NCBI RefSeq assembly: GCF_014648175.1
Contig: NZ_BMQP01000037.1
Location: forward strand, 16,694-80,693
Reading direction: 5' to 3'
Length of the DNA stretch: 64,000 nucleotides
DNA from: Planobispora rosea
GTDB taxonomy: Bacteria > Actinomycetota > Actinomycetes > Streptosporangiales > Streptosporangiaceae
Shown piece after piece: positions 51,921-60,833 of this stretch. Each line of letters opens with the position of its first letter. The stretch's first letter is position 1. The notes under the pieces were generated by a model. It did not search any database. It saw nothing but the letters and a program-made list of their open reading frames with translations, and was not told the DNA's origin. Position numbers and translations under genes: made by a program.

Positions 51921-52819
51921 GCCGCCTCCCCGAGGAAGTCGGCCGCGTGGTCGCGGGCCCAGCGGGCGAACGTGCGCGGCGGCCGCCCGGTGATCTCCTC
52001 GTAGGTGCCGGTCGGCGGCAGCATGCCCGGGCCGTCGACGGCGTCGGCCAGGAGTTCGATCAACCAGTCGGCGACTTGCGGGGGGCAGCCGTCGGCGAGC
52101 CACTGGGCGCGGGCCTGCCACGGGGTCAGCTCCTCGAAGCGCACCGGCGCGCCGATGGCGGCGCCGATCGCCGTCACCTGCTCGGCCTGGGTGACTCTGG
52201 CCGGACCGGTGATCGTGTACGCCGCGCCGAGATGATCGTCGGTCAGCAGCGCGGCCACCGCTATCTCGGCCACGTCCGCCTCGTGCACCAGGGGGTAGCC
52301 GGAGTCGCCGTAGGGCTCGCGCACCGTCCGCTCGGCGCGGATCCGGTCCGCCCAGCCGAGGGCGTTGACGGCGAGCAGACCCGGGCGCACGTGGGTCCAC
52401 TCCCTGCCGGTGGCCTCCGCCATCAGCTCCAGCCCGCGATGCGCCTGCCGCTCCTCCTCAAGGTGGCGGCCCAGCGGGCTCGGATCGTCGGACGGCGCGA
52501 ACCCGGCGGCCGCGGCCGAGTGCACCACGAACCTGCGCACGCCCGCGGCGGCGGCCTCTTCGACGAATCCGAGCGCGGCGGACTCCGGAACGTAGTACGC
52601 GTACGGGAACAGGTAGACCCGGTCTGCGCCGGCCAGCACGTCCGGCCAGGTGTCCGGCCGCGTGAAGTCTCCGGCTACGAGTTCCACTCCTTCGGGGAGG
52701 CGGGGGCGTGCCGTCCGGAGGTCGCGGACCATCGCGCGTACCCGCTGGCCGGCGCCCACCAGCCCGTCCACCACGCGGCGGCCGATGTTGCCGGTGGCGC
52801 CCGTCACTAGAATCGTCAC
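51917..52819 (-). CDS. NmrA-like NAD(P)-binding protein (copy 2)
   Basis: 300 aa, start GTG with AGAGGAGCAAC. It shares the whole architecture of its downstream neighbour: VTGATGNIGRRVVDGLVGAG, VRAMVRDLRTARPRLPEG, WTHVRPGLLAVNALGWADRIRAERTV, PPRTFARWARDHAADF. The pair arose by tandem duplication, with substantial divergence since, because matching blocks are only partly identical. First gene of the pair; its promoter lies in 52820-52998, which shows no recognisable operator. Confidence 0.87.
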   Translation of the reverse strand: MTILVTGATGNIGRRVVDGLVGAGQRVRAMVRDLRTARPRLPEGVELVAGDFTRPDTWPDVLAGADRVYLFPYAYYVPESAALGFVEEAAAAGVRRFVVHSAAAAGFAPSDDPSPLGRHLEEERQAHRGLELMAEATGREWTHVRPGLLAVNALGWADRIRAERTVREPYGDSGYPLVHEADVAEIAVAALLTDDHLGAAYTITGPARVTQAEQVTAIGAAIGAPVRFEELTPWQARAQWLADGCPPQVADWLIELLADAVDGPGMLPPTGTYEEITGRPPRTFARWARDHAADFLGEAA

Positions 52820-52998
52820 GTTGCTCCTCTGCTTGCCTGATGGGGCGATGGGTCGCCGTCGCGTCCGTTGCCGTGGTTGCGCGGCGGCGACCCGGGAACG
52901 CGACGAGGCTAGGCGGTCGCGGAGAAGCTCGCACATGGATCGTTCCAAGGGCGGGCCCGGCGGCCTCGCGGATCGCCGGGCTCCGGGCTCCGGGCTCC

Positions 52999-54696
52999 CT
53001 ACTCCGGTACGGCGTCCGCCGCGACGGCGCCGAACACCTCCGCCGAGCGGTAGTAGCCTCCCCAGCCGAGGCGCTCCCACCAGCCCGCGTGGGCGGCCAC
53101 CCGGTCGCGGTAGCCGGCCCAGCCGGTGGGCCGCGGCGTCCACCCCTTCTCGGCGATCCCCGGCAGCCGGGGGAGCAACAGGAACGCCAGGTCGTCGAAG
53201 CCGGTGACGGTCTCGCACCAGATCGCCGCCTCCACCCCGGCGAGCCGGGCGTCCTGGGGGATCTCGGCGAGCGTCTCCGGTTGCCAGCCGAACAGCTCGC
53301 GGCTGGTGCGCGGCTCGTACGACGGGAAGCCGACCCGCTCGCGCCGGGCCGTCTGGTCCGGCAGCAGCGAGTCCTCGGCGTAGCGGCGGTCGAGGTAGAG
53401 CACGCTGCTGGGCGAGGCGAGCACGGAGGCGCCGGCGGCGACGGCTGCCGGCGCGTCCTGCGGGGCCTGCTCGAACGAGCGCGCCACGGTGTCGATGAGC
53501 GGGTGGTACTCGGCCGGGGCGGCTTTCCTGGCGGCCTCGGCGTCGAAGGCGTCCCCGTCGCCGATCCAGCACTGTACGAGGTCGGCGGGGGTGAGCGCGC
53601 CGGAACGGGCGGCCTCCTGCCAGGTGACCACGCGCTTGCCGGCGGTCCTGGCCAGGTGCAGCGCCCGCGCCGTGAAGGCGGCGTACAGTTCGTGCGGCAT
53701 GCCGAAGGCCTCGTCGCCGCCGATGTGCAGGAACGGCCCCGGAGTGAGGGCGGCCAGTTCACTCACAACGTCCGCCACGAAGCCGTCCGTCGCCTCGGCC
53801 CGGGGGTCGAGGAAGGGCAGCAGCGGGTGCGGGGGCTCGTCCGGGCCGCCCAGCTCCGGATGGGCGCGTACGGCGGCCAGCGCGTGGCCGGGCATGTCGA
53901 TCTCGGGGACGACGGTGACGAAGCGCTCCGCCGCGTACGCGACGATCTCGCGGTAGTCGTCGCGGGTGTAGAACTGCGGGCCGTCGCCGTTGCGGGAGCC
54001 CTCGTCTGCGGGCCAGTTCGCGGGATCGGTGAGGCCCGGCCGGCCGGTGATCTCCAGGCGCCAGGCCTGGCTGTCGGTGAGGTGCAGGTGCAGGACGTTG
54101 AACTTGTACAGCGCGAGCAGGTCGACGACCTTCTTGACCTGCTCCACCGGGAAGAACCGCCGTACCACGTCGAGCGAGAGGCCCCGCCAGCGCAGGGCGG
54201 GACCGTCGAGGACGCGGACGGCGGGAGCCGCGAGGCCGTCCCCGGCGCCCCTGCGGGTGAGCAGCTGGGCGAAGGTGGTGGAGCCGCGGAACAGGCCCTC
54301 CGCCGAGGAGGCCGTCACCGTGGCCCCGCCGGAGGTCACCACCAGCTCGTAGCATTCGCGGGACCCGGCGGCTCCGGCGGCTCCACCGGGTCCGGTGGGC
54401 TGGCACTCCCGGGCCAGCGGGTCGAGCCCCCGCGCCGGGGCGAGTCCCGCGGCGCCCGGTACCTCGGGGACGAGGACGAGGAGGAGGTCGGCGCGGAGGC
54501 AGGCCCCGCCGCCGGCCCGGACCTCGGAATCGGCCCCGTGCATCACGCGGAGGAGCCCGGCGACGGTGTGGCCGAGACCGAGCAGGTCGTCGGAGGAGAC
54601 CCCGACGCGCACCCGCGCGCCCAGCCGGAGTCCGTCGCCTCCCTCAGGAGTGAGGGACTGCGGAAGGGGGACGACCGGGGCGGACGGCTCGGACAT
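52999..54696 (-). CDS. GH20 beta-N-acetylhexosaminidase, intracellular
   Basis: 565 aa, ATG with CTGGAG upstream. An N-terminal GH20b-like domain (~1-160) precedes the barrel: RWRGLSLDVVRRFFPVEQVKKVVDLLALYKFNVLHLHLTD cut across residues 169-208, VPEIDMPGHALA (263-274) and the catalytic pair Asp328-Glu329 in HIGGDEAFG. WQEAARSG and the tail DRVAAHAGWWERLGW are typical. There is no signal peptide, so it cleaves terminal GlcNAc or GalNAc from imported oligosaccharides. Operator site C lies 52 bp upstream, tying it to the TetR locus. Confidence 0.93.
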   Translation of the reverse strand: MSEPSAPVVPLPQSLTPEGGDGLRLGARVRVGVSSDDLLGLGHTVAGLLRVMHGADSEVRAGGGACLRADLLLVLVPEVPGAAGLAPARGLDPLARECQPTGPGGAAGAAGSRECYELVVTSGGATVTASSAEGLFRGSTTFAQLLTRRGAGDGLAAPAVRVLDGPALRWRGLSLDVVRRFFPVEQVKKVVDLLALYKFNVLHLHLTDSQAWRLEITGRPGLTDPANWPADEGSRNGDGPQFYTRDDYREIVAYAAERFVTVVPEIDMPGHALAAVRAHPELGGPDEPPHPLLPFLDPRAEATDGFVADVVSELAALTPGPFLHIGGDEAFGMPHELYAAFTARALHLARTAGKRVVTWQEAARSGALTPADLVQCWIGDGDAFDAEAARKAAPAEYHPLIDTVARSFEQAPQDAPAAVAAGASVLASPSSVLYLDRRYAEDSLLPDQTARRERVGFPSYEPRTSRELFGWQPETLAEIPQDARLAGVEAAIWCETVTGFDDLAFLLLPRLPGIAEKGWTPRPTGWAGYRDRVAAHAGWWERLGWGGYYRSAEVFGAVAADAVPE

Positions 54697-54747
54697 GGCA
54701 CTCCAGGGACGGCGGGGTGCCCGCCGGGCGCGGGCATCCCATTTTTT

Positions 54748-54762
54748 CTACCACATGGTAAG
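54748..54762. promoter_or_regulatory. CTACCA-type operator upstream of GH20 gene (site C)
   Basis: CTACCACATGGTAAG with T-rich flanks, in the GH20 promoter. It shares CTACCAC-N-TGGT with sites A and B. Confidence 0.7.
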
Positions 54763-54826
54763 TATTTTCCGCCTCAACGGATTCCCCCTCCTTGCCGGAG
54801 CCCCGGCCTCACCGGGGCCCCGGCAC

Positions 54827-57097
54827 TCAGTGGAGGCGTCCGGCCCCCGCGCCCGCGGGGACGAGACCGCGCAGCGCGTGGGCGGGGTGGACCTTGGTGA
54901 CCAGCGTGGGCGTCCAGCCCGCGTCGGAGCCGAGGTCGGGGTCGTTGACGGCGTTGTAGGCGGCGACCAGGTCGACCGGCCCGCCGTCGACCAGGTTGTC
55001 CCTGGCGGTGATCGCGGTTCCCTTCAGGACCGAGAGCACCTTCCCGGCGGGGATGCCGTCGAAGGCGTTGGCCTGCGCGTAGACCTGGGAGCCGAAGCCC
55101 ACGCCGATGCTGTACTGATAGATGTCACTGCCCGTGTAGTAGTTGTTGTAGATGTGCACCTGGCCGAAGCGCACCCGCGGGGTCCGCTGGCCCAGGCCCT
55201 CGAAGTAGTTGTGGTGCAGCGTCACCTTGAGCTTGTCGGCCTCGGCGTACCGGGTCGGGTTGTCGGTGTTGCCGATCAGCGACACCTTGTCGTGGTTGCT
55301 CAGGTGGTTCCACGACAGGGTCACGTAGTCGGCGCCGCGCACCACGTCGAGCAGGCCGTCGTGGACCTGGTACGGCCGGCCGAAGTGGAGCGGCTGGTTC
55401 GAGTCCGGGTTGTCGCCGTCGCTGAGGGTGTTGTGGTCCAGCCACACGTGCGTGGAGCCGGAGATCTCGACGTTGTCGAAGGAGGCGTTCCAGTTGCCCT
55501 CCTCGCCGTCCGTCGGGTCCCACTGCGGGAAGCAGTCGGAGGTGTCGGTGATGGTGAGGTTGCGGACGATGACGTTGTCGACGTTGGTGATCCGGATGCC
55601 GAAGCTCTTCAGCGCGGCGTCGCGCCCCAGGCCGACCAGGGTGACGTTGGAGCCGAGACTGATGGTGACGTGCTTGGCCATCTTGTCGTAGGAGGCCTTG
55701 CGGGCGTCCTCCAGCGGGCCCGAGGGCACCTTGTCCCGGCCCCAGACCGCCGGGTCGTAGGCGGCCAGGTACGCCTGGAGGCTGTAGCCGTTCACCGCGT
55801 AGCTCTCGCAGGTGAGGGGGTTGCCCGCGTCGTCGGTGTCGGCGTCGATGGCTCCCTTCACGTAGATGATCTTCGGGGTGTTGTCGGCGGGGTCGCCGAT
55901 CGCGGCGAGCAGCTGCGCCCGGGTGGAGACGGTGTGGACGTTCTCGGGGCGGGCGGCCGAGCCGCCGGTGGTGCCGGTGCCCTCGGCGGCCCAGCCGTCG
56001 TTCCTGGGCAGCACCTGGCGGCCGAGCTGCCGGTCGGAGCCGGAGGGGAAGCTGCGGAAGGGGTCCCAGCCGTCATCGCCCCGCAGGTAGTCCTCCGGGT
56101 CGAACTGCTCGGCCTGCTCCCTGGTCAGCTGCGGCCGGTCGTTGTTCACGGCCGCGCCGGGACCGCGGTTGAGGTACTCGGAGAGCCGGGCCTCCCGCCA
56201 GTTCAGGCCGGACATGTCGGTCCAGGGGGCGTCCTTGAACTGCTGGCCGAGCCAGGACTCGCGGATCAGGACCTGGCCGCGGGCGGTGGCCGAGCCGCCG
56301 GCCGGCCACGGGCGGCCGAGGTGGACGGTCTTGGCGGGGGCGTCGCTGACCAGGTGACTGCGGTAGATCATGAACCCGTACGGGTTGGTGATCTCGGTGC
56401 TGGCCGCGGTGACGTAGCCGTTGGTGCCGTCGGTGCTGCCGCGGTCGAGGGACTTGATCACGCAGTTGTGGAACAGCGCGGTGGCCCGGCCGAAGATGAA
56501 GTCGACGTCGCCCTCGACGTAGCAGTTGCGGAAGTACTGCCGGGCCACGGTGGTGGCGGAGGCGGTGTTGGCGTAGAGGGTGTCCTGGTTGCCGATGAAC
56601 CGGACGTTGTCGTAGACCTGCCGGTCACCGGTGGTCCGCACGGCCACGGCCTGGCTGTTGCCGCCCGCGGCCTCGTCGTAGGAGTTCTCGAAGGTGAGGT
56701 TGCGGGCGGTGAAGTCGGGCGCGCTGATCACGTAGGAGGCGCTGCCCGAGGTGCCGTAGGTGCCCGAACCGTCCGGCTTCGGGGTCTTGGCGGCGGCGTC
56801 GAAGGTGAGCACCACCGTGCGCGGGTCGTCGGTGTCGCCGACCAGCGAGATGTACGGCTTGTCCGCCGGGATGACCACCTGCTGCCTGTAGGTGCCCGGA
56901 CGGACCAGGATGGTGACCGGCTTGCTGTTGCCGGCGGGGACGGCGTTGATCGCGTCCTGCACGGTCGTGTGGTTCCCGGAGCCGTCGGCGGCGACCACGA
57001 TGGTGGCGGGGGCGGCTGACCCGGTGGCGGAGACGGCCGGTGCGGCCGTCGCGATGATCGTGAGGGCGATCACCGGAGGAAGCGTCAGAAGTCGCAT
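54827..57097 (-). CDS. Secreted pectinesterase-pectate lyase fusion (CE8-PL1)
   Basis: 756 aa from the ATG at 57097 (AAGG eight bases upstream). The signal peptide ends AVSA (about 24). Residues ~30-345 are a CE8 pectin methylesterase with all active-site blocks: QAVAV (149-153), QDTLY (171-175), DFIFG (199-203, catalytic Asp) and LGRPW (260-264). Residues ~410-720 are a PL1 pectate lyase (VWLDHNTLSDGDNPDSN, HNYFEGLGQRTPRVRFG with the catalytic Arg, HIYNNYYTG). One chain can thus remove methyl esters and then cleave the exposed polygalacturonate. Promoter region 57098-57281 contains two copies of the LacI-type box. Confidence 0.94.
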   Translation of the reverse strand: MRLLTLPPVIALTIIATAAPAVSATGSAAPATIVVAADGSGNHTTVQDAINAVPAGNSKPVTILVRPGTYRQQVVIPADKPYISLVGDTDDPRTVVLTFDAAAKTPKPDGSGTYGTSGSASYVISAPDFTARNLTFENSYDEAAGGNSQAVAVRTTGDRQVYDNVRFIGNQDTLYANTASATTVARQYFRNCYVEGDVDFIFGRATALFHNCVIKSLDRGSTDGTNGYVTAASTEITNPYGFMIYRSHLVSDAPAKTVHLGRPWPAGGSATARGQVLIRESWLGQQFKDAPWTDMSGLNWREARLSEYLNRGPGAAVNNDRPQLTREQAEQFDPEDYLRGDDGWDPFRSFPSGSDRQLGRQVLPRNDGWAAEGTGTTGGSAARPENVHTVSTRAQLLAAIGDPADNTPKIIYVKGAIDADTDDAGNPLTCESYAVNGYSLQAYLAAYDPAVWGRDKVPSGPLEDARKASYDKMAKHVTISLGSNVTLVGLGRDAALKSFGIRITNVDNVIVRNLTITDTSDCFPQWDPTDGEEGNWNASFDNVEISGSTHVWLDHNTLSDGDNPDSNQPLHFGRPYQVHDGLLDVVRGADYVTLSWNHLSNHDKVSLIGNTDNPTRYAEADKLKVTLHHNYFEGLGQRTPRVRFGQVHIYNNYYTGSDIYQYSIGVGFGSQVYAQANAFDGIPAGKVLSVLKGTAITARDNLVDGGPVDLVAAYNAVNDPDLGSDAGWTPTLVTKVHPAHALRGLVPAGAGAGRLH

Positions 57098-57117
57098 GTG
57101 CAACCTTGGGGGATGCG

Positions 57118-57130
57118 GCAATCGGTTGCA
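57118..57130. promoter_or_regulatory. LacI-type box in pectinase promoter (site 1)
   Basis: GCAATCGGTTGCA (minus strand TGCAACCGATTGC), 21 bp upstream of the CE8-PL1 start codon, in the likely 5' leader or core promoter. Confidence 0.6.
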
Positions 57131-57193
57131 TGAAACGTTGGCGTAATCGCTTATTAACGTCAATAGGTCCTAGAAAATCCCAGATAACGACTA

Positions 57194-57206
57194 CAAACGA
57201 TTGCAG
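57194..57206. promoter_or_regulatory. LacI-type box in pectinase promoter (site 2)
   Basis: CAAACGATTGCAG, a weaker copy of the same box about 75 bp further upstream. The stretch between the two sites is AT-rich (TTATTAACGTCAATAGG). Confidence 0.45.
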
Positions 57207-57232
57207 AAATCATCTGAATCGGGGCATGCCGA

Positions 57233-57264
57233 CGGCCCCGGCGGCGGGAAGCCCGCCGGGGCCG
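57233..57264 (-). terminator. Terminator at end of galacturonate operon
   Basis: CGGCCCCGGCGGCGGG and CCCGCCGGGGCCG pair with one small bulge around a three-base loop, 18 bp after the aldehyde dehydrogenase stop. Confidence 0.65.
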
Positions 57265-57281
57265 CGTGCTCCGCACGGAGG

Positions 57282-58772
57282 TCAGGGCAGGGTGAGCACT
57301 CCGTTCAGGCGGCGGGGGAGCCGCCAGGGGTTGTCGTCGCGCAGCGCCTCGGGCAGCAGGTGCGCCGGGCAGTTCTGGTAGACCACCGACCGGAGGAACC
57401 GGAAGATCGCCGCGGCGCCGACCGAGGTGGTCGACGGCTCGGTGGTCGCCGGATACGGCCCGCCGTGCTGCTGCGCCCAGCCGACCGCCACCCCGGTCGG
57501 GTAGGCGTCGAAGACCAGACGGCCCGCCCGGTCCCGCATCACCGCCACGAGCCGGGAGGCCAGCTTCTCCTCCTCGGGCTCGCTGTGCAGGGTCGCGGTC
57601 AGGTTGCCGGGGGTGGTGGCCAGGATCTCGGCCAGCTCGTCCTCGCTGTCGTAGGCGAGCACCACGGTCATCGGCCCGAAGCACTCCTCCAGCAGCAGCT
57701 CGGTGGTCTCCAGGACGGAGACGTGCCCGGTCAGCAGCCGCGCCGTCACCTGCCGCTCGCCGCCGACCTGCCCGGAGGCCGCCACGCGCAGGCCCGGGAG
57801 GGCCTCCCGCTCGCTCGCGCCGCTCTCGAAGCTCTCCCTGATGCCGTCGCCGAGCAGCACCTGCGGGCCCAGCTCGGTGTAGTGCCCCGCCATCGCCTCG
57901 ACCAGCCCGCTGTCCGCCGGGGCCAGGACCAGTCCGGGCTTGACGCAGAACTGCCCGGCGCCCAGGGTCGCCGAGGCCACGAGCCCGGCCGCGATCTCCT
58001 CGGTACGGCGGGCCGCCGCGCCGGGCGTGATGACGAGCGGGTTGAGGCTGCCCAGCTCGCCGTAGAACGGGATCGGCTCGGGACGGGCCTTGGCGATGTC
58101 GTACAGGAAGCGCCCGCCGGGGATCGACCCGGTGAACCCGACGGCTTTGACCAGCGGATTCTTGACCAGCGCGACCCCGGCCTCGCGGCCGTGGACCAGC
58201 TGGACGACCTCGGCGGGGAAGCCCGCCGCGCGGGCGCCGTCCTGCAGGGCGGCCAAGGTCAGCTCGGAGGTCTCCGGGTGCAGGGAGTGCGCCTTGACGA
58301 TGACCGGGCAGCCCGCGGCCAGCGCGCTGGCGGTGTCGCCGCCGCCGACGCTGAAGGCGAAGGGGAAGTTGCTGGCGGAGAAGACGCCGACCACGCCGAC
58401 CGGGATGTTCATCCGGCGCAGGTCCGGCTTGACCCCGTCGGCGCTGTCGAGCCGGACGTCGAGGAAGGACCCCTCGCGCAGCACCTCGGCGAACAGGCGC
58501 AGCTGACCGCTGGTCCGGGCGACCTCGCCGGTCAGCCGGGGCAGGCCGAGCGCGGTCTCGGCGTCGGCGGCGGCGGCCAGGGCGTCCACGCGCTCGTCCA
58601 GCGCGTCGGCCATGGCCGAAAGCATCGCGGCCCGCCCCTGCGGGCCGGCCTCGTCCAGCCGGGGCAGCAGCTCGTGGGCGCGGCGGCAGACCGCGCCGAG
58701 CTCCTCCACGCTGGTGGAGGCGAACTCTCGGCGACGCTCGCCTGAGCGGGCGTCGAGGCTCCACACGGACAT
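57282..58772 (-). CDS. 2,5-dioxovalerate (alpha-ketoglutarate semialdehyde)-type aldehyde dehydrogenase
   Basis: 496 aa, ATG preceded by GGAGACCTG and overlapping the previous TGA. Catalytic Cys276 (GAGQFCVKPG) and Glu239 (YGELGS) are present, with FSASNFPFAFSVGGGDTASALAAG as in the KGSADH branch rather than generic ALDHs. It is predicted to oxidise 2,5-dioxovalerate to 2-oxoglutarate, the last step of the oxidative galacturonate route whose other enzymes are encoded upstream. Last gene of the operon. Confidence 0.92.
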   Translation of the reverse strand: MSVWSLDARSGERRREFASTSVEELGAVCRRAHELLPRLDEAGPQGRAAMLSAMADALDERVDALAAAADAETALGLPRLTGEVARTSGQLRLFAEVLREGSFLDVRLDSADGVKPDLRRMNIPVGVVGVFSASNFPFAFSVGGGDTASALAAGCPVIVKAHSLHPETSELTLAALQDGARAAGFPAEVVQLVHGREAGVALVKNPLVKAVGFTGSIPGGRFLYDIAKARPEPIPFYGELGSLNPLVITPGAAARRTEEIAAGLVASATLGAGQFCVKPGLVLAPADSGLVEAMAGHYTELGPQVLLGDGIRESFESGASEREALPGLRVAASGQVGGERQVTARLLTGHVSVLETTELLLEECFGPMTVVLAYDSEDELAEILATTPGNLTATLHSEPEEEKLASRLVAVMRDRAGRLVFDAYPTGVAVGWAQQHGGPYPATTEPSTTSVGAAAIFRFLRSVVYQNCPAHLLPEALRDDNPWRLPRRLNGVLTLP

Positions 58773-59689
58773 CACAGGTCTCCAATCATGAGATCGGCTT
58801 CGGAGGGCCGGACGGCGGGAGGGAGCGGGTCGCCCAGTTCCGCGGCCAGCTTCGCGGCGGCGGCCCGGTCGAGCCGCCCGTCCGCCACGACCGTGACCAC
58901 CCGCCGCCGCAGCGTGTCCGCCACGGCCAGCGGCCGGTCCCAGGCCAGCGCGGGGCCGACGCCGGGGTACTCGGCCACCCGCACGAACCACGGGTCCACC
59001 GGGCCCGCCTGGACGAACACCAGGCTCCAGGCGTCCGACACCAGCGCCAGCCAGGGGGTGACGCTGCCGTGCACGTCCGTCTCGCCCTCAGCCTCGGCGG
59101 TGAACACGGCGAGGCCCGCGGCGTCCCTGGGAGCGCGCCAGAAGAATCCGCCGTACCCGGCGCCCGGCCGGCCCTTGCAGGCCGAGCTCTTGATCTCCAG
59201 CGGCTCGGTCACGGTGAGCGCGAAGGAGAAGTCCAGCGCCCACACGTCCGCCGGCACCGTCCCGATCACGGGGCGGGCCAGGACGGTCCGCTCCTCGATG
59301 GCGACGGTCGCGCCGTCCGGGCCGATCCAGGTCAGCGCCTCCCGGAACCCGCCGTCGAGCTCCGCGAAGGCGTCGTGCCGCTGGTGGCCGTGGTCGTCCA
59401 GCCAGGTCGCGCCCCGATCGCGGACGAAGGTCCGGCCGCCCCAGAAGTTCACCGCGCCGACGTCCGCGATGGCCAGGCTGACGCCCAGGTGGTGGACGTG
59501 GTCGTCGGGCCGGAACTCGGTCACCGCCGTGCCCGCGAGCGTGCGCACCGGGTGCAGGTACGGCCGCGGCGAGTCGGTCGCCGGCAGGTCGGGCTCCCAC
59601 ACGTAGGAGGCGACCGGCGTGCCCGCGACCCGGAGCTCGCGCGCGGCCGTCCCGCCCTCGCGAGGTTCCCGGACGGTCGTCTCATCCAC
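58772..59689 (-). CDS. DUF6807/PmoA-like protein in galacturonate operon
   Basis: 305 aa, no signal peptide. YLHPVRTLAGTAVTEFRPDDHVHHLGVSLAIADV and GAVNFWGGRTFVRDRGATWLDDHGHQRH are typical of the family usually annotated PmoA/DUF6807, a beta-sandwich often found beside sugar dehydrogenases. Conserved His residues (DDHVHH, GHQRH) suggest a metal or sugar site. It overlaps both neighbours in the operon. No reaction is established; a lactone- or mutarotase-like function would fit the pathway but is speculation. Confidence 0.8.
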   Translation of the reverse strand: MDETTVREPREGGTAARELRVAGTPVASYVWEPDLPATDSPRPYLHPVRTLAGTAVTEFRPDDHVHHLGVSLAIADVGAVNFWGGRTFVRDRGATWLDDHGHQRHDAFAELDGGFREALTWIGPDGATVAIEERTVLARPVIGTVPADVWALDFSFALTVTEPLEIKSSACKGRPGAGYGGFFWRAPRDAAGLAVFTAEAEGETDVHGSVTPWLALVSDAWSLVFVQAGPVDPWFVRVAEYPGVGPALAWDRPLAVADTLRRRVVTVVADGRLDRAAAAKLAAELGDPLPPAVRPSEADLMIGDL

Positions 59690-60833
59690 GTGCCGCTCCC
59701 CGGGTGGTCGTCTGGCGGGACCGCGGTGCGGTCGCCCACGCCGCGCCCAGCTCCGAGAACAGGGCCAGCCGCTCGGCGCTGAGGTCGGTCAGCTCCCGGA
59801 TCCCGGGCAGCTCGCGCCGGTCGGGGTGGATCCTCTGGTGTTCGTCGGAGATCGGCAGCGGGTCGGGCGCCAGCCGTACCGCCTCCATGAACTCCATGAA
59901 CGCGCCGGTGCGGGCCGCCGGGACCAGCAGTTCCGCGCCGGTCCTGACGTGGGCGACGAGGTTCTCCAGCAGGTTCGCCCGGGGGTGGACGGTCCCGTCG
60001 AGGTCGTCGGTGGTGTAGGTGAGCCGGGCCGTGCCCGCCGAGCCGTGCACGATCAGGTACGGCTCGCTCCGCCCGGTCGCGCACAGCGTCACCGCAACCG
60101 TGATCACCTGGCCGTTCGCCAGGTGGATCCGGGCCGCGGCGGTGTCGTCCGCCTCGATCGGGTTGGCGTGGAACAGCTCCAGCTCGACCGAGGCGACCGA
60201 GCCGAGCTCCTCGGCCCCGGCGACCGCCAGCGCGGTGGCCGTCGCGTGCGCGAACGGGTTGGTGAGCGCGCCGTCCACCACGTCCTGCCCGTTCAGCCGC
60301 CGCCGGCCGGACCAGGCCGAGCGGGTGAAGTACTCGGCGGGCCGCTCCCACGCGCCCGCCACCCCGATGCCGCGGATCTCACCGAGCTCGCCGGAGGCGA
60401 TCAGCTTGCGCAGCGCGGGGACCGCCGCCGAACCGAGGCTCTGGAAGCCGATCTGGCAGGCCAGCCCGGTCTCCCCGACCGCGGAGGTGATCCGCTCGAA
60501 GGCGGCCAGCGACGCCGCGGGCGGCTTCTCCAGCAGCAGGTGGGAGCCCGCGCGCAGCGCGGTCACGGCGAGGTCGGCGTGGGTGTTGATGGGCGTGCAC
60601 AGGATCGTGATCTCCGCGCCGGTGCGCCCGATCAGCCCGGCGAGGTCGTCGGGACGGGCCTGCTCGGGCGCGCCCAGGCCGTGCAGCCGGTCCGCGTCCA
60701 CCTCGCGCAGGTCGCAGACCCCGGCCAGCTCGACCAGTCCCCGCGCGGACAGGCCGCGCAGGTTCTCCAGGTGCGAACGGCCGTGGCCGTACGCGCCCGC
60801 GAGCACGACCCTGACCGGCCTGTCGTCCGTCAT
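59682..60833 (-). CDS. Gfo/Idh/MocA-family oxidoreductase
   Basis: 383 aa. The N-terminal Rossmann fold (VRVVLAGAYGHGRSHLENL, ILCTPINTHADLAVTALRAGSHLLLEKPPAAS) contains the EKPPA signature of the family. The C-terminal domain carries RLNGQDVVDGALTNPFAHATATAL. These enzymes oxidise or reduce sugars, inositols or uronate derivatives with NAD(P). The step it performs in this operon is not evident, because the candidate Udh already supplies uronate oxidation. The start overlaps the upstream gene by 4 bp and the end overlaps the downstream gene by 8 bp. Confidence 0.88.
   Translation of the reverse strand: MTDDRPVRVVLAGAYGHGRSHLENLRGLSARGLVELAGVCDLREVDADRLHGLGAPEQARPDDLAGLIGRTGAEITILCTPINTHADLAVTALRAGSHLLLEKPPAASLAAFERITSAVGETGLACQIGFQSLGSAAVPALRKLIASGELGEIRGIGVAGAWERPAEYFTRSAWSGRRRLNGQDVVDGALTNPFAHATATALAVAGAEELGSVASVELELFHANPIEADDTAAARIHLANGQVITVAVTLCATGRSEPYLIVHGSAGTARLTYTTDDLDGTVHPRANLLENLVAHVRTGAELLVPAARTGAFMEFMEAVRLAPDPLPISDEHQRIHPDRRELPGIRELTDLSAERLALFSELGAAWATAPRSRQTTTRGAARG

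Noticed and set aside
51084..52819. Membership of the NmrA pair in the TetR regulon
   Set aside because: No CTACCAC box lies upstream of 52819, and the pair overlaps the importer end only convergently.
41207..54762. DasR (GntR) sites for the GlcNAc-related genes
   Set aside because: The DasR dre motif (AGTGGTCTAGACCACT type) does not match; the shared box has a different core and spacing.
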